DNA of 64,000 bases from Exiguobacterium sp. SL-9 (GCF_004336985.1 NZ_SJUO01000001.1:558001-622000), one strand, 5' to 3'; shown: positions 27,315-38,801, numbered from the stretch's first letter. Translations and numbers: made by a program. The notes: generated from the letters alone by a model not told the origin.

Positions 27315-29027
27315 TTATAGTTGTTGGCGTCTGAGCAATCCGGCGAACACGCCGCCTTTTGTGCTCAATTCATCGTGCGTCCCGTCCTCAACGATGCCGT
27401 CAGCGGTGACGACGAGGATACGGTCGGCATTTTTCACCGTCGCCAAGCGGTGCGCGATAATGAGCGTCGTCCGGTCGGCCGCGAGCTCATTGAGCGAGTC
27501 TTGAATGATCGCTTCCGTCTCCGTATCGAGCGCGGACGTCGCCTCATCTAAAATCAAAATCGGTGGGTTCTTCAAGAACATCCGGGCGATGGCGATCCGT
27601 TGTTTCTGTCCGCCCGACAGTTTCAAGCCGCGCTCCCCGATTTGTGTATCGAGACCGTACTGCAATTCGTCGACGAGCGAGTTCAAATGCGCCTTCTCGA
27701 CCGCATGAAGGATTTCTTCGTCCGTCGCGTCCAATTTCCCGTAAGCGATATTCTCACGGAGCGTTCCCGCGAACAAGAACACATCCTGTTGCACGATACC
27801 GATTTGACGGCGCAGGCTCTCTTTCGTCATATTGCGGATGTCCATGCCGTCAATCGTGATGGCACCGCTCGTCACGTCATAGAAACGCGGGATGAGCGAA
27901 CAAATCGTCGTCTTCCCGGCTCCGCTCGTCCCGACGAGGGCGACCGTCGTACCCGACTTGATGTCGAGGTCGATGTCGGTCAACACTTGCCGATAGTCCG
28001 AGTAGCCGAACGAGACGTTTTGGAAGGCGATATCACCTTTCAGCGTCGTGACGTCGACGGCGTCCGGACGGTTCTCGATGTCCGGTGCCTCGTCAAGCAG
28101 TTGCGTGAATCGTTTAAAGCCGGCCATCCCTTTCGGGTACATCTCGAGAAGCGCCGTGATTTTCTCGATCGGCTTGATCAGCAAGTTCATATAGAGGATG
28201 AACCCGACGAGCTGCCCGTAAGACAGTTGCCCTTGATACGTCAAATAGGCGCCATAGACAAGGACGAGCAACGTCATGAGCCGCGTCGTGATGTAAATCC
28301 CGGCGAGCGACTTACTCATGACCCGGTACGCCTCGATTTTCGAACCACGGTAGAAGTTGTTATCTTTCTGGAAGCGGTTGATTTCGAACGTCTCGTTCGT
28401 GAACGACTGGACGACACGCGCTCCAGAGACGCTGTCCTCGACGCGGGCGTTCACTTCGCCGATGTTTGTGTACATTTTTTGCCACGCCTTATTCATGTTT
28501 TTGTTGGCATACGTGATCATGATGACGAGGAACGGGACGGCGACGACCGTCACGAGCGCGAGTTGCGGGTCGATCGAGAACATGATCCCGAACGCACCGA
28601 GGAGCGTCATGATGGCGATGAAGAAATCTTCAGGCCCGTGGTGCGCCACTTCGCCGATATCGAACAAGTCGTTCGTCACCCGACTCATCAAATGGCCGGT
28701 CTTATGGTTGTCAAAGAAACGGAACGACTGTTTGTGGATATGGGTGAACAGCTCTTCGCGCATATCGGTCTCGATATTGATTCCGAGCTTATGTCCCCAA
28801 TAGTTGACGACGTACTGCATCATCATGGCAAGTATGTAAAGGATGAGCAAGCCGATGCTGATAATGATAATCCAGTTCCATTCCCCACCCGGCAACAGAT
28901 CGTCGATGAACCATTGCACGGCGAGCGGAAAGCCGAGCTCGAGCAGGCCGACGAGGATGGCGAACGAGAAATCGAGGATGAATAATTTCTTGTGTGGACG
29001 GTAATAACTAAAAAAACGTGAGATCAT
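27315..29027 (-). CDS. ABC exporter, fused membrane and ATPase domains
   Basis: This 570-residue half-transporter has a six-helix membrane domain (residues 1-300) and an ATPase domain. Walker A is 'LVGTSGAGKTTI', signature 'LSGGQKQRIAIARM', Walker B 'ILILDEATSALD', and the H-loop 'IIAHRLATV'. The layout is that of Sav1866/BmrA and YfiC/YfiB-type exporters for drugs or lipids; it probably works as a homodimer as no partner half-transporter lies beside it. A long reading frame on the opposite strand is merely a shadow of this gene. The gene stands alone between other accessory genes. Confidence 0.92.
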   Translation of the reverse strand: MISRFFSYYRPHKKLFILDFSFAILVGLLELGFPLAVQWFIDDLLPGGEWNWIIIISIGLLILYILAMMMQYVVNYWGHKLGINIETDMREELFTHIHKQSFRFFDNHKTGHLMSRVTNDLFDIGEVAHHGPEDFFIAIMTLLGAFGIMFSIDPQLALVTVVAVPFLVIMITYANKNMNKAWQKMYTNIGEVNARVEDSVSGARVVQSFTNETFEINRFQKDNNFYRGSKIEAYRVMSKSLAGIYITTRLMTLLVLVYGAYLTYQGQLSYGQLVGFILYMNLLIKPIEKITALLEMYPKGMAGFKRFTQLLDEAPDIENRPDAVDVTTLKGDIAFQNVSFGYSDYRQVLTDIDLDIKSGTTVALVGTSGAGKTTICSLIPRFYDVTSGAITIDGMDIRNMTKESLRRQIGIVQQDVFLFAGTLRENIAYGKLDATDEEILHAVEKAHLNSLVDELQYGLDTQIGERGLKLSGGQKQRIAIARMFLKNPPILILDEATSALDTETEAIIQDSLNELAADRTTLIIAHRLATVKNADRILVVTADGIVEDGTHDELSTKGGVFAGLLRRQQL

Positions 29028-29096
29028 ATCGTTTCCCCCTTCTAAACAAATAGTTTACGCCTTTTTGCAGGAAGTGGAAAACGGGAAGCACTTCTT

Positions 29097-29125
29097 TTTC
29101 AATCTTTTTTCAAGCGCGGTATAAT
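29097..29125 (+). promoter_or_regulatory. Promoter of the HesB-like gene
   Basis: Plus strand: -35-like TTTCAA (29097-29102), 17-base spacer, perfect -10 TATAAT (29120-29125), about 20 bases before the start codon. Confidence 0.65.
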
Positions 29126-29145
29126 GGAAGTAAGGAGTGATACCT

Positions 29146-29496
29146 ATGAACGTACACATTACAGAACACGCTAAAGAGCGGATCGATGCTTTAAAAGGCG
29201 ACCTTGACGGACAGATGCACTTGTTTTATGAGACGGAAGGTTGCGGCTGTGGCAATAGCGGTATCTTCGAAATTCGCTACGTGACCGAGACGACACCGGA
29301 AGACGTCGAGATTGATTCGAACGTCGGCCCGATCCTCATCAAAAACTGGACAAAAATCTTTTTGGACGAGGAGATGATCATCGACTATCGTGACGATAAA
29401 CGGACGCTCGTCTTAAAGAGTAACGGCCAAGTGTTTAACTCGAACTTGCTCGTGACCGATGGGACCGGTTGCCAGTTGAATGTCCCGAGCCGATGA
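29146..29496 (+). CDS. HesB/YqkB-like iron-sulfur biosynthesis domain protein
   Basis: This 116-residue protein starts MNVHITEHAKERID and contains 'EGCGCGNSGIFEIRY' (about residues 30-45), giving a CGCG pair like the metal-binding region of the HesB/IscA-related YqkB group. The C-terminal 'TGCQLNVPSR' supplies another cysteine. Length and layout match YqkB. An iron-sulfur or iron-handling role is inferred from the family. AAGGAG is 8 bases before the ATG. Its stop overlaps the next start (ATGA). Confidence 0.85.
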   Translation: MNVHITEHAKERIDALKGDLDGQMHLFYETEGCGCGNSGIFEIRYVTETTPEDVEIDSNVGPILIKNWTKIFLDEEMIIDYRDDKRTLVLKSNGQVFNSNLLVTDGTGCQLNVPSR

Positions 29497-29684
29497 AACA
29501 GGCACTGAAAGATCATCCGAGCCTTTGGATTTGGTTTTTCCTCAGCTTTGGGCTCGGCCTGTTCGGCATCTATCTTGCTTTTGCGGACTCCGTCTATACG
29601 ATGACGGCCGTGATCGCGTCGCTGTTCGCGTTCGGGTTCGCGCTTCAACGGACGGCGAAAAAGATGGAACAACAAAATCACTAA
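29493..29684 (+). CDS. 63-residue membrane protein, two helices
   Basis: This short protein has two hydrophobic segments (about residues 11-28 and 36-53), a charged tail ('RTAKKMEQQNH') and a start that overlaps the HesB-like stop by 4 bases. No family is recognised, though the shape resembles YrhC-type small membrane proteins. It shares the upstream promoter and ends at the convergent terminator. Confidence 0.75.
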   Translation: MKQALKDHPSLWIWFFLSFGLGLFGIYLAFADSVYTMTAVIASLFAFGFALQRTAKKMEQQNH

Positions 29685-29716
29685 AAAAAGAGGTTCGCCG
29701 CGGCGAACCTCCTTTT
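29684..29716. terminator. Bidirectional terminator
   Basis: A perfect stem GAGGTTCGCC/GGCGAACCTC with a GC loop, flanked by A- and T-runs, separates the plus-strand pair from aspS. Confidence 0.9.
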
Positions 29717-29722
29717 GATTGC

Positions 29723-31495
29723 TTATTTTTTCTCTTTCACCGCTGTCCGAATCGACAACTCTTGAAGTTGCGCGTCCGCGACCGGGCTTGGTGCTTGCGT
29801 GAGCAAATCGCTCGCCGACGCCGTTTTCGGGAAGGCGATCGTGTCACGAAGGTTCGAACGACCCGCGAGGATCATGACGAGACGGTCGAGACCGAGTGCG
29901 ATACCCGCATGCGGCGGTGTGCCATATTCGAACGCTTCGAGCAAGAAGCCGAACTGGTCGACTGCTTCTTGTTCTGTGAAGCCGAGCAATTTGAACATGC
30001 GCTCTTGAATGTCACGCTCATAAATCCGTTGCGATCCGCCGCCGAGCTCATAACCGTTCAAGACGAGGTCATAGGCGAGGGCGCGTACGCTCGCCGGGTC
30101 CGTCTCAAGCAAGTGGAGGTCGTCACGGTTTGGCATCGTGAACGGGTGGTGGTTGGCGTAGAAACGGCCGTCTTCTTCTTCGAACGTGACGAGCGGGAAG
30201 TCGGTCACCCAAAGGAAGTTGAACTTCGACTCGTCGATGAGTCCGAGCTCATGACCAAGTTTGACGCGAAGTGCGCCGAGGCTGTCGGCGACGACAGTCG
30301 GTTTTGACGCCACGAAGAGGAGCAGGTCGCCCGCTTCTGCGTTCGTCGCGTCCATCAACTTCTGCGCATACGTCTCGTCGAAGAACTTGGCGATCGGTCC
30401 GTTCAAGCCTTCTGGCGTCACTTTGAGCCAAGCGAGACCTTTCGCACCGTATACGGCTGTGAATTCTTGAAGCTTGTCGATGTCTTTACGCGAGAACTTG
30501 TCCGCCTCGCCTTTGACGTTGATCGCTTTCACTTGTCCGTTTGACTCGAGGGCCATGTCGAACACTTTGAAGCCGGCACCTGTGACAGCGTCCGCGACGT
30601 CGATGAGTTCGAGACCGAAACGTGTGTCCGGTTTGTCTGAACCGAAACGACGCATCGCTTCCGCGTGTGTCATCCGCTCGAACTTGGCCGGCGTGTCGGT
30701 GCGACCGAGCGTCGCTTCCATCACTTGCGCCATCATCGATTCCATCATCGCCATCAAGTCTTCGACGTCCATGAAGCTCGTCTCGATGTCGACTTGTGTG
30801 AATTCCGGTTGACGGTCGGCCCGAAGGTCTTCGTCACGGAAGCAGCGTGCGATTTGGAAGTAACGATCGAATCCGGCCACCATGAGGAGTTGTTTGAACA
30901 ACTGCGGTGATTGCGGAAGCGCATAGAATTCGCCGCCGTGGACACGGCTCGGGACGAGATAGTCACGCGCGCCTTCTGGTGTCGACTTCGTCAAAATCGG
31001 TGTCTCGACTTCGAGGAACTCCTCTTCCGTCAAGAAGTTACGGATCGTGTTCGATGCCTTCGAACGGAGACGGAACGTCTCTTGGAGCGCCGGACGACGG
31101 AGGTCGAGGTAACGGTATTTGAGACGGAGGTCTTCTGATACGTTCTCGGCCTCGTCGCCGATTGGAATCGGTGTCATCTTCGCCGCGTTCAAGATGTTGA
31201 TTTCAGAGGCGATGACTTCGATGTTTCCGGTCGGCATGTTCGGGTTCTTATTCTCACGCTCGAGGACGGTCCCTTTAATATCGAGTACGTATTCGCTGCG
31301 GATCGACTCGGCGAGCTTGTGCACCGCTTCGTTTTCCGGGCGAACGACGACTTGGACGATACCTGTGCGGTCACGAAGGTCGATGAAGATGAGGCCTCCG
31401 AGGTCGCGACGTTTTTGGACCCATCCTTTCAATTGTACGTCTTGACCGATCAGTGATTCTGTCACGCGGCCATTCATATGTGTGCGTCCGATCAT
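29723..31495 (-). CDS. aspS: Aspartyl-tRNA synthetase
   Basis: This 590-residue class IIb synthetase charges tRNA-Asp. The N-terminal OB anticodon-binding domain (residues 1-105) contains '[20 protein letters not shown]'. Class II motif 2 is '[22 protein letters not shown]' (here given in part only) and motif 3 '[13 protein letters not shown]'. The bacterial GAD insertion domain lies between. Its start overlaps the hisS stop (ATGA), AAGGAG lies 7 bases upstream, and the T-box leader ahead of hisS controls both. It could be discriminating or non-discriminating; the sequence alone does not tell. Confidence 0.98.
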   Translation of the reverse strand: MIGRTHMNGRVTESLIGQDVQLKGWVQKRRDLGGLIFIDLRDRTGIVQVVVRPENEAVHKLAESIRSEYVLDIKGTVLERENKNPNMPTGNIEVIASEINILNAAKMTPIPIGDEAENVSEDLRLKYRYLDLRRPALQETFRLRSKASNTIRNFLTEEEFLEVETPILTKSTPEGARDYLVPSRVHGGEFYALPQSPQLFKQLLMVAGFDRYFQIARCFRDEDLRADRQPEFTQVDIETSFMDVEDLMAMMESMMAQVMEATLGRTDTPAKFERMTHAEAMRRFGSDKPDTRFGLELIDVADAVTGAGFKVFDMALESNGQVKAINVKGEADKFSRKDIDKLQEFTAVYGAKGLAWLKVTPEGLNGPIAKFFDETYAQKLMDATNAEAGDLLLFVASKPTVVADSLGALRVKLGHELGLIDESKFNFLWVTDFPLVTFEEEDGRFYANHHPFTMPNRDDLHLLETDPASVRALAYDLVLNGYELGGGSQRIYERDIQERMFKLLGFTEQEAVDQFGFLLEAFEYGTPPHAGIALGLDRLVMILAGRSNLRDTIAFPKTASASDLLTQAPSPVADAQLQELSIRTAVKEKK

Positions 31496-32772
31496 TGTCC
31501 TGCTCCTTCCGATAGTTCACGAATTTTGTCTGCGACGGCCGAGAGTGGCACGTCGACTTGTTCCCCGGTCGCCATGACCTTAAGGGATGCCGAGCCGCGT
31601 TCGACTTCATCGTCTCCGAGGATGACGGTGAACTTCGCGTTCAAACGGTCGGCTTGTTTGAATTGTCCTTTGAACTTGCGGCCGAGATAGTCACGGTCCG
31701 CCTTGAAGCCTTCGATGCGAAGCAGTTGCAACAAGCGTGTCGCCGTCACTTCGACTTCCGTCCCGCCTTGGGCGACGACGAAGACGTCAAGTCCCGTCTC
31801 GAGTGATGGGAGCACCCCTTCGTTCTCGAGAGCGAGGATGAGACGCTCGAGCCCGATCCCGAAACCGATGCCCGGCATGTCCGGTCCACCGATGTCTTGG
31901 ACGAGACCGTTATAGCGTCCACCGCCGCATAGTGTCGTGATGGCGCCGAAGCCTTCTGCTTCCGACATGATCTCGAACGCCGTGTGCGTGTAGTAGTCGA
32001 GACCACGGACGAGCGTCGGGTCGACCACGTAGGCGACGCCGAGCGCATCCAAGTGCGCGAGTACTTTTTCGAAGTACGTCTTCGACTCTTCGTTCAAGAA
32101 GTCGAGAATCGAAGGTGCCGATTTCATCGACGGGTGGTCGCGATCGACTTTGCAATCGAGGACGCGAAGCGGGTTCTGATGAAGCCGCGTCTGGCAATCT
32201 TGGCAAAGTTCGTGTTGGACCGGCTCAAAGTGGCGGATGAGCGCTTCGCGGTGAGCGTTGCGGCTCTCGGCGTCACCGAGCGAGTTGACGACGACTTTGA
32301 TTTTTTTGAGGCCGAACGATTTGTAAATCGTGTAGGCGAGGCTGATCACTTCCGCGTCGACGGCCGGGTCGCTGCTGCCGATCGCCTCGACACCGTATTG
32401 GTGCAATTGGCGGAAGCGTCCTTTTTGTGGACGCTCGTAGCGGAACATCGGTCCCATGTAATACAATTTCGTCGGCTGGTCGGGGCTACCGAACAGCTTG
32501 TTCGTGACGAAAGCGCGGACGACCGAGGCCGTTCCTTCTGGACGGAGCGTATACTCGTCCTTGCCTTTCTTGACGAGCGTGAACATCTCTTTTTGGACGA
32601 TGTCCGTCGTCTCGCCGACGCTGCGTGTGAACAGGTCGGTCGTTTCAAAAATCGGGGTACGAATCTCTTTATAGTTGTAACGGGCGCTAATGTCGCGTAG
32701 TTTCTCTTCGACATACTGCCACGTCTCGACCGTGCCCGGAAGCAGGTCTTGTGTGCCGCGTGGTGCTTTCAT
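31492..32772 (-). CDS. hisS: Histidyl-tRNA synthetase
   Basis: This 426-residue class II enzyme charges tRNA-His. It opens '[12 protein letters not shown]', has motif 2 '[20 protein letters not shown]' and the histidine signature '[13 protein letters not shown]' and 'GGRYNGLV'. The C-terminal anticodon domain is complete. The frame continues upstream, but ATG 32772 is 7 bases from GGAGGG and marks the true start. The gene heads the hisS-aspS operon under a T-box. Confidence 0.97.
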   Translation of the reverse strand: MKAPRGTQDLLPGTVETWQYVEEKLRDISARYNYKEIRTPIFETTDLFTRSVGETTDIVQKEMFTLVKKGKDEYTLRPEGTASVVRAFVTNKLFGSPDQPTKLYYMGPMFRYERPQKGRFRQLHQYGVEAIGSSDPAVDAEVISLAYTIYKSFGLKKIKVVVNSLGDAESRNAHREALIRHFEPVQHELCQDCQTRLHQNPLRVLDCKVDRDHPSMKSAPSILDFLNEESKTYFEKVLAHLDALGVAYVVDPTLVRGLDYYTHTAFEIMSEAEGFGAITTLCGGGRYNGLVQDIGGPDMPGIGFGIGLERLILALENEGVLPSLETGLDVFVVAQGGTEVEVTATRLLQLLRIEGFKADRDYLGRKFKGQFKQADRLNAKFTVILGDDEVERGSASLKVMATGEQVDVPLSAVADKIRELSEGAGQ

Positions 32773-32794
32773 CCAATTTCCCTCCTTAGAATAC

Positions 32795-33053
32795 AAAAAG
32801 GCCCTCGTCCGCAAAGGGACGAGAGCCTGTTAAAGTTTCCCGTGGTACCACCCTCGTTGCAGAGCCAATACTTGAAACTCTGCCACTCGAAATCGGTTAA
32901 CGCCCGATGAAACGGCTCCCCCTACTAAAAGTTCAAGGAAGCACCTCCAAAGTGTCGTTCGGGTCATCATCCAGTCGATGCTTTCAGCCTCGGCATCGCT
33001 CTCTTTGCTGGTGGGGTGACCGTACTCTTCTTTATCGTAGGTGTTAGGTTATA
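32795..33053 (-). ncRNA. T-box leader of hisS-aspS (overlapping Asp/His specifier)
   Basis: This leader has the T-box AGGGTGGTACCACG (32841-32854) and a terminator stem at 32799-32828 followed by T. The specifier region reads GAAC-GACAC-TTT. Compared with the alaS leader, GAC (Asp, 32954-32956) aligns best with the specifier. The frame-shifted CAC (His, 32952-32954) overlaps it by one base. The stretch can thus present either codon. Confidence 0.92.
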
Positions 33054-33059
33054 TGATTC

Positions 33060-33089
33060 ATGATGCCGAATTTCGCCCGCTTCTGTCAA
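33060..33089 (-). promoter_or_regulatory. hisS-aspS T-box promoter
   Basis: Minus strand: -35 TTGACA (33084-33089), 18-base spacer, weak -10 CATCAT (33060-33065). The dtd stop codon TGA (33086-33088) lies within the -35 hexamer. Confidence 0.65.
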
Positions 33090-33529
33090 GCGTTTTTTTC
33101 GAGCATGAGCGTGACCGGTCCATCATTGACGAGCGCGACATCCATCATCGCCCCAAACTTCCCGGTCTCGACGACGAGACCGTGCGTCCGTAAACGATCG
33201 TTGAACTTCTCATAAAGTCGTTCCGCGATGTCCGGCTTCGCCGCTTGCGTGAATGCGGGACGGCGGCCTTTTTGCGTGTCCCCGTAAAGCGTGAACTGCG
33301 ACACGGACAACACTTTGCCGTCGACGTCTTGAATCGATAAGTTCATCTTCTCGTCCGCGTCCTCGAAGACACGAAGTCCGGCCACCTTATCGGCGAGCCA
33401 GTTCACTTCCGTCTCGGTGTCCTCGTGGGTCACCCCGACGAGGAGCAGATAGCCGGCCTCGATTTGACCGATCGTCTCCTCATCGACGGTAACGGACGCT
33501 TCTTTCACTCGTTGCAACAATACACGCAC
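33086..33529 (-). CDS. dtd: D-aminoacyl-tRNA deacylase
   Basis: This 147-residue enzyme removes D-amino acids (and misplaced glycine) from tRNA. The two family signatures '[17 protein letters not shown]' (near residue 77) and '[12 protein letters not shown]' (near 133) are present; the Gly-cisPro-type GPVT motif is intact. It is 16 bases downstream of rel, in the same order as B. subtilis relA-dtd, and its stop codon overlaps the hisS promoter. Confidence 0.96.
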   Translation of the reverse strand: MRVLLQRVKEASVTVDEETIGQIEAGYLLLVGVTHEDTETEVNWLADKVAGLRVFEDADEKMNLSIQDVDGKVLSVSQFTLYGDTQKGRRPAFTQAAKPDIAERLYEKFNDRLRTHGLVVETGKFGAMMDVALVNDGPVTLMLEKNA

Positions 33530-33545
33530 TGATATCTTCCTTTCG

Positions 33546-35735
33546 TCACGTCATCATGACTCGGCTGACCGAGTACACGTCCGAGATTTGCTTAATCCGG
33601 TCGACGACTTTTTGCAGATGGTTCACGTTCGGAATCGAGATCGTCATCGAGATACGAGCTTGTTTGTTCTGGTCCCCGCGTCCGCTGACGGCAACGATGT
33701 TCGTGTTCGTCGCCGAGACGGCTTGGAGCACGTCGTTCAAGAGCCCTGAACGGTCGTATCCGGTGATCTCGATATCGACGTTATAGTTCTTCTCTTTCGC
33801 CTGACCGACTTCCCACTCGACCGTGAGGAGCCGCTCCGGATGCTGCTCATTGATGATGTTCAAGCAGTCCTTCCGGTGAATCGACACGCCGCGTCCGCGC
33901 GTGATATACCCGACGATTTCGTCGCCCGGTACTGGATTACAGCAACGGCTCATGCGGATGAGCATGTTGTCGATCCCTTTCACCGAGACGCCGGCCTCTG
34001 CCGTCTTCTTCTTCGGTGACTGACTGACTTTCAATTCGTTGATCGCATCCGACAGCTCGAGTTTCGGCTCTTTGCGCTGCTTCTCCGTCAACTTATGGGC
34101 GACTTGGGCGGCCGTGATGCCATGATAGCCGACCGCGGCGTACATCTCTTCCTCGTTCCCGAAGTTGAACTTCTCGACGACGACGGCGAGCGACTGGTCG
34201 TCAATCACTTCTTTCGGCTCAAAGCCAAGCTTCTTGATTTCGACATCGACGAGTTCTTTGCCTTTCTCGACGTTCTCTTCACGCTGTTGGCGCTTGAACC
34301 ATTGGCGAATCTTGTTCTTCGCCTGACTCGAGACGGCGAGTTTGAGCCAGTCCTTGCTCGGTCCATAGCTATGTTTCGACGTGATGATTTCGATGATGTC
34401 ACCTGTCTCGAGTTTATGGTCGAGCGGCACCATCCGTCCGTTCACTTTTGCGCCCGTCATCCGGTGACCGATCTCGGTATGGATGCGGTAGGCGTAATCG
34501 ATCGGGACCGAGCCTTTCGGCAACTCGAAAACGTCCCCTTTCGGTGTGAAGACGTAGAGCATGTCGCTAAAGAAATCGACTTTGAGCGACTCCATGAACT
34601 CCTCGGCGTCAGTCGTATCTTTTTGCAACTCTAAAATTTCGCGAAGGTGGGCGATCTTCTCATCGAATCCGTTCGTCGCGACGTTCTTTCCTTCTTTATA
34701 CGCCCAGTGCGCGGCAATCCCGAACTCGGCGATGAAGTGCATGTCCTTCGTCCGGATTTGTACTTCGAGCGGCTCACCCTTCGGTCCGATCACCGTCGTG
34801 TGGAGCGATTGATACATGTTCGGTTTCGGCATGGCGATATAATCTTTGAATCGGCCTGGCATCGGCTTGTATTGCGTGTGGATAATGCCGAGGACCGCGT
34901 AGCAGTCACGAATCGAATCAACGATGATCCGGACCGCCATCAAGTCATAAATTTCATTGAACTCTTTCTTATGCTTCACCATCTTGTTGTAAATCGAGTA
35001 AATATGCTTCGGGCGGCCGTTGACGTCGGCTTCAATGCTCACATCCTCAAGGACGGCGTTCACTTCTGTGATGACCGATGTGACGAGCGCTTCCCGTTCG
35101 GTGCGTTTCTGTTTCATCATCGAGACGATCTTGTAGTATTGCTGCGGGTTGATATAACGTAACGAGATATCCTCGAGCTCCCATTTGATCGTCGAAATCC
35201 CCATCCGATGGGCAAGCGGTGCGAAGATCTCGAGCGTTTCTTCCGCCTTTTGAACTTGTTTCTCTTTTGGCATGTGTTGAAGCGTCCGCATATTATGCAG
35301 ACGGTCGGCGAGTTTGATCAAAATGACACGCACATCTTCTGCCATCGCGATAATCATCTTGCGGTGATTTTCAGCGAGTTCTTCTTTTTTCGATTTATAT
35401 TTGATTTTACCGAGCTTCGTCACCCCATCGACGAGCATAGCCACCTCGACTCCAAACTCGTCAGCGAGCTGTTTGAGCGTGATGTCCGTGTCTTCAACGA
35501 CATCGTGAAGAAGCGCACCGATAATCGTCGTCGCGTCTAACCCGATATCAACGAGAATACCGGCCACTTGGACCGGATGCAGAATGTAGGGTTCGCCGGA
35601 ACGTCGGAACTGACCGGTATGATGCAGTTTGGCGTATTCGTAAGCGCGTCTTACTTCGGCAATCTCGTCTTCACCCATATACTCCCCGAGCGCGTCGAGA
35701 AGGTCCTCAATACTTACGATTTGTTTTTTGGTCAT
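33546..35735 (-). CDS. rel: Bifunctional (p)ppGpp synthetase/hydrolase
   Basis: This 729-residue protein controls the stringent response. The hydrolase domain has the HD motif '[10 protein letters not shown]' (near residue 75) and '[10 protein letters not shown]'. The synthetase domain follows (about 230-380). The C-terminal half has TGS ('[22 protein letters not shown]'-type sequence), a zinc-finger-like segment with '[12 protein letters not shown]', and an ACT domain. The frame extends 15 codons further, but ATG 35735 is 9 bases from GGGTG and gives the usual length. A strong promoter lies at 35834-35862. Confidence 0.96.
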   Translation of the reverse strand: MTKKQIVSIEDLLDALGEYMGEDEIAEVRRAYEYAKLHHTGQFRRSGEPYILHPVQVAGILVDIGLDATTIIGALLHDVVEDTDITLKQLADEFGVEVAMLVDGVTKLGKIKYKSKKEELAENHRKMIIAMAEDVRVILIKLADRLHNMRTLQHMPKEKQVQKAEETLEIFAPLAHRMGISTIKWELEDISLRYINPQQYYKIVSMMKQKRTEREALVTSVITEVNAVLEDVSIEADVNGRPKHIYSIYNKMVKHKKEFNEIYDLMAVRIIVDSIRDCYAVLGIIHTQYKPMPGRFKDYIAMPKPNMYQSLHTTVIGPKGEPLEVQIRTKDMHFIAEFGIAAHWAYKEGKNVATNGFDEKIAHLREILELQKDTTDAEEFMESLKVDFFSDMLYVFTPKGDVFELPKGSVPIDYAYRIHTEIGHRMTGAKVNGRMVPLDHKLETGDIIEIITSKHSYGPSKDWLKLAVSSQAKNKIRQWFKRQQREENVEKGKELVDVEIKKLGFEPKEVIDDQSLAVVVEKFNFGNEEEMYAAVGYHGITAAQVAHKLTEKQRKEPKLELSDAINELKVSQSPKKKTAEAGVSVKGIDNMLIRMSRCCNPVPGDEIVGYITRGRGVSIHRKDCLNIINEQHPERLLTVEWEVGQAKEKNYNVDIEITGYDRSGLLNDVLQAVSATNTNIVAVSGRGDQNKQARISMTISIPNVNHLQKVVDRIKQISDVYSVSRVMMT

Positions 35736-35833
35736 AACATTCGACACCCTTTTTCTTACCGCTCCAATCGACTCGGACAAGTCGAAGCATGGTAGTAGTT
35801 AACGTACATGTATATATTCTAATTTTACTTTCT

Positions 35834-35862
35834 ATTATCGAAAAAATCTGACGACCTGTCAA
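35834..35862 (-). promoter_or_regulatory. rel promoter
   Basis: Minus strand: -35 TTGACA (35857-35862), 17-base spacer, -10 GATAAT (35834-35839). Confidence 0.8.
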
Positions 35863-35894
35863 AGGTTGCGGGTTATTTTCCTCAAAAACTATTC

Positions 35895-35920
35895 AAAAAA
35901 GGGAAGCCATCGCTTCCCTT
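35895..35920 (-). terminator. apt terminator
   Basis: The stem AAGGGAAGC/GCTTCCCTT with loop GATG is followed by a T-run on the minus strand, between apt and rel. Confidence 0.85.
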
Positions 35921-35923
35921 TGA

Positions 35924-36442
35924 TTAATCTTCGTAACGGATGAGTGAGAACACATCGTATCCTTCGAGTCGCTCACGTCCACCGAGTCCATCAAGTTCGA
36001 TTAAGAATCCGATTCCGGCGACGACGCCACCGAGCTGTTCAATCATTTTGATCGTCGCTTCAATCGTGCCGCCTGTTGCGAGCAAGTCATCCAAGATGAC
36101 GACTTGTTGCCCAGGTTTGATTGAGTCTTTGTGCATCGTCAAAATGTCTGTACCGTATTCAAGTCCGTAAGAGACGCGAACCGTCTCACGTGGCAACTTG
36201 CCTTCTTTACGGACCGGGACGAACCCGAGTTCGAGTGCATACGCTGCCGGGCAACCGACGACGAAACCGCGTGCCTCTGGACCCGCGATGAGTTCCGCAC
36301 CGCGCTCTTGTGCGTAAGCGATGAGCTCATCGACCGCTTTTTTATAAGCCGGGCCGTCTTGCATGAGTGACGTGATGTCCTTGAAGCTGATTCCTTCTTT
36401 CGGGTAATCCGCTACTTCTTTAATATGCTGTTTGAAATCCAT
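35924..36442 (-). CDS. apt: Adenine phosphoribosyltransferase
   Basis: This 172-residue enzyme converts adenine and PRPP to AMP in purine salvage. The PRPP site is '[13 protein letters not shown]' (near residue 120), and the flexible '[21 protein letters not shown]' loop is present. Length is typical. Its start lies directly after the recJ stop, as in B. subtilis recJ-apt-relA, and it ends before the terminator at 35895-35920. Confidence 0.97.
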   Translation of the reverse strand: MDFKQHIKEVADYPKEGISFKDITSLMQDGPAYKKAVDELIAYAQERGAELIAGPEARGFVVGCPAAYALELGFVPVRKEGKLPRETVRVSYGLEYGTDILTMHKDSIKPGQQVVILDDLLATGGTIEATIKMIEQLGGVVAGIGFLIELDGLGGRERLEGYDVFSLIRYED

Positions 36443-36443
36443 T

Positions 36444-38735
36444 TTATGTGTAAGCCTCCTGCATCTTGTTCGATCGCAATGATTGTAACCGCTCTTTCAG
36501 TTCTGCCAACGACGCATAGGTGAAACGCTCCTCGAGTTGGACTCGTCCGACCCGGCGCTTGTAACACGGCGCTTCGGTCAAATCACGTTTCGGCGCTTCT
36601 GGATTCACTCCAGGCAGTCCGTCTTCCATTGTAACAAGAAATTCGAGTTCAGAGAATACTTGATGCATAAATTGAATCGTATTTTTTGACCATTTTCGCT
36701 CAATTGACAAACGAATCAAGTTTTCACGCAAGTGTTTCCGTTCGCACGTCGCCATATGGACGTAATATGTTCGGAAATCTTCTCGCGTCGGCAACTTCTC
36801 AAAAAACGATCCGCCTTGTCCGAACGCACAGTACACACGCTCGACATCCTCGGTCAACAAGTCCGCAAGCACCTCTTCCTCGTCCGGTAAATCAAGCAAG
36901 ACGACGAACGGCTTGAGCGGCGTATCAAGGTCGTGGAGCGGGAAGTCGTCCCGCCCTTGGAACGACACGAACGACGTCGTGTCGCCCGGGAGCTGTTTCA
37001 ATTCGTCGAGCGAATTTTTCTTGCCGCGGTAGTCGAACACTTGAAACCCGTCGACACGGATGTCTTGAATCATGAGCTGCGGTTTGCGCATCCCGTTCCA
37101 TTCATTGACCTGCAGACTGCCCATGACCGAAACGTTGGCCATCTTCGAAATCTCGGACACGACGTGACCGAAGCCGAAGCCGATGCCGTCGAGTTCTCGC
37201 TTGTCCCCGGCGAGTTGAACTTTCAAATGGGTGTTGTCACGTCCGATTTGACGGATATCACGAAGTCTTGCGTCCGCCACGACGACGCGCGGTGACGGAT
37301 TGCCCATCCCGAACGGGGCGAGCTTCCCGATCTCTGCAATCAAATCGAGCGATACGTCGTTCACGTTGAGCTTCAAGTCGACATTGACACGAGCGACGAA
37401 CGTCTCGTCTGGAATCGATTCGGCTTGTTCGTTCAGACGTCGGCGCAGTTCGGCGACGTTCTCCGATAACAGTGTCATTCCGGCTGCGGCCGGGTGTCCA
37501 CCGAAGTGCGGCAAGATGTCTTCATTTTGTGATAGTTCTTTGAACAAGTCGAACCCGTCGATCGAACGGCCAGAACCTTTCGCCTTCCCCGTTTTCGGGT
37601 CATGGCACAACAGGATGACCGGACGATAGTACGCCTCGACGAGTCGTGATGCGACAATTCCGACAACGCCCGGATTCCAGTGTTCGCTGGCGACGACAAG
37701 GACACGGTCGTCCGTCATCGAGGCCTCGACAAGTTCTGTCGCTTCTTTCGCGATCGTTTTGACGATGTCTTGGCGTTCTTTATTCTGTTTGTCGAGCTTC
37801 TGGGCCAATTCGAGTGCCTCCTCGACACTCTCAGCGAGCAACATCTGGAGTGCTGGCATCGCCGAATCAAGACGACCGGCGGCGTTGATCCGTGGTCCGA
37901 ACGCAAAACCGACCGACTCCTCGTTCAACGTCCCGTCCGTCAACGCACACACTTCTCGAAGCGCGAGGATTCCAGGACGTTTCGAATCATCGAGCGCCTT
38001 CAGACCAAGCTTCGCGAGTAAGCGATTCTCCCCGTCAAGCGGGACGAGGTCGGCGATCGTACCGAGCACGGCCAAGTCGAGCAACTCTTCCGGCATCCGA
38101 CCGAGCACGGCATGGGCCACTTTGAGCGCGACGCCTGCCCCGGCGAGTTTGTCGTACGGATACGACGGATCGATGTGAGGATGGATGATGGCGAACGCGT
38201 CTGGAAGTGTCTCTTTCGGCTCGTGGTGGTCGGTGATGATCAAATCGACACCGAGCTCTTTTAAGAGCGCTGCTTCTTCGATCCCTGAGATCCCACAGTC
38301 GACCGTGATGATGAGCGTGAACCCTTCACCCGCCGCCCAGCTGAACGCCTCTTTGTTTGGACCGTATCCTTCCGTGAAACGGTTCGGGATGTAACATTCT
38401 GCCATGACACCGATTTCGGTCAAAGCGTGCCACATGACCGCCGAAGCGCTGACACCATCGACGTCATAGTCGCCGTAGATGAGCACCATCTCGCCGTCAT
38501 CGGCCGCGCGTTTCAAACGATCAACGACTTTGTTCATCTGTTCAAATAAGTACGGGTCGTGGAACTCAAGCTCATCCTCGACGTGCAGGAACGCCTTCGC
38601 CGCCTCGACGTCGCGGTGCCCCCGTTGCATGAGGAGCGTCGCGAGTTGCTCCGATATATTCAGTTCTGTCTGTAGCTGTTCAACCGCGGTCGTATCCGTC
38701 TCCGGATACACCCATCGTTTCTTTGCATGATACAT
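36444..38735 (-). CDS. recJ: Single-stranded-DNA-specific 5'-3' exonuclease RecJ
   Basis: This 763-residue nuclease resects 5' strands in recombinational and mismatch repair. DHH motifs are clear: '[19 protein letters not shown]' (near residue 82), 'TVDCGISG', 'ITDHHEPKE', and DHHA1 '[13 protein letters not shown]' with '[12 protein letters not shown]'. An OB domain follows, and the long C-terminal domain matches Bacillales RecJ (about 780). It is served by an extended -10 promoter at 38761-38766. It is co-linear with apt. Confidence 0.96.
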   Translation of the reverse strand: MYHAKKRWVYPETDTTAVEQLQTELNISEQLATLLMQRGHRDVEAAKAFLHVEDELEFHDPYLFEQMNKVVDRLKRAADDGEMVLIYGDYDVDGVSASAVMWHALTEIGVMAECYIPNRFTEGYGPNKEAFSWAAGEGFTLIITVDCGISGIEEAALLKELGVDLIITDHHEPKETLPDAFAIIHPHIDPSYPYDKLAGAGVALKVAHAVLGRMPEELLDLAVLGTIADLVPLDGENRLLAKLGLKALDDSKRPGILALREVCALTDGTLNEESVGFAFGPRINAAGRLDSAMPALQMLLAESVEEALELAQKLDKQNKERQDIVKTIAKEATELVEASMTDDRVLVVASEHWNPGVVGIVASRLVEAYYRPVILLCHDPKTGKAKGSGRSIDGFDLFKELSQNEDILPHFGGHPAAAGMTLLSENVAELRRRLNEQAESIPDETFVARVNVDLKLNVNDVSLDLIAEIGKLAPFGMGNPSPRVVVADARLRDIRQIGRDNTHLKVQLAGDKRELDGIGFGFGHVVSEISKMANVSVMGSLQVNEWNGMRKPQLMIQDIRVDGFQVFDYRGKKNSLDELKQLPGDTTSFVSFQGRDDFPLHDLDTPLKPFVVLLDLPDEEEVLADLLTEDVERVYCAFGQGGSFFEKLPTREDFRTYYVHMATCERKHLRENLIRLSIERKWSKNTIQFMHQVFSELEFLVTMEDGLPGVNPEAPKRDLTEAPCYKRRVGRVQLEERFTYASLAELKERLQSLRSNKMQEAYT

Positions 38736-38760
38736 AGTCCTTCACTCCAATCAATTGTTG

Positions 38761-38769
38761 ATTATATCA
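38761..38769 (-). promoter_or_regulatory. recJ extended -10 promoter
   Basis: Minus strand TGATATAAT (TGn plus perfect TATAAT at 38761-38766), with no clear -35, 25 bases before recJ. Confidence 0.6.
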
Positions 38770-38801
38770 GAACGAGCGAGTGAAGTGCCGTCTTGACATT
38801 C

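Noticed and set aside
27600-28985. 461-residue plus-strand reading frame
   Set aside because: It is antisense to the ABC exporter and rich in Arg/His/Asp, typical of a shadow frame; no ribosome-binding site or family match.
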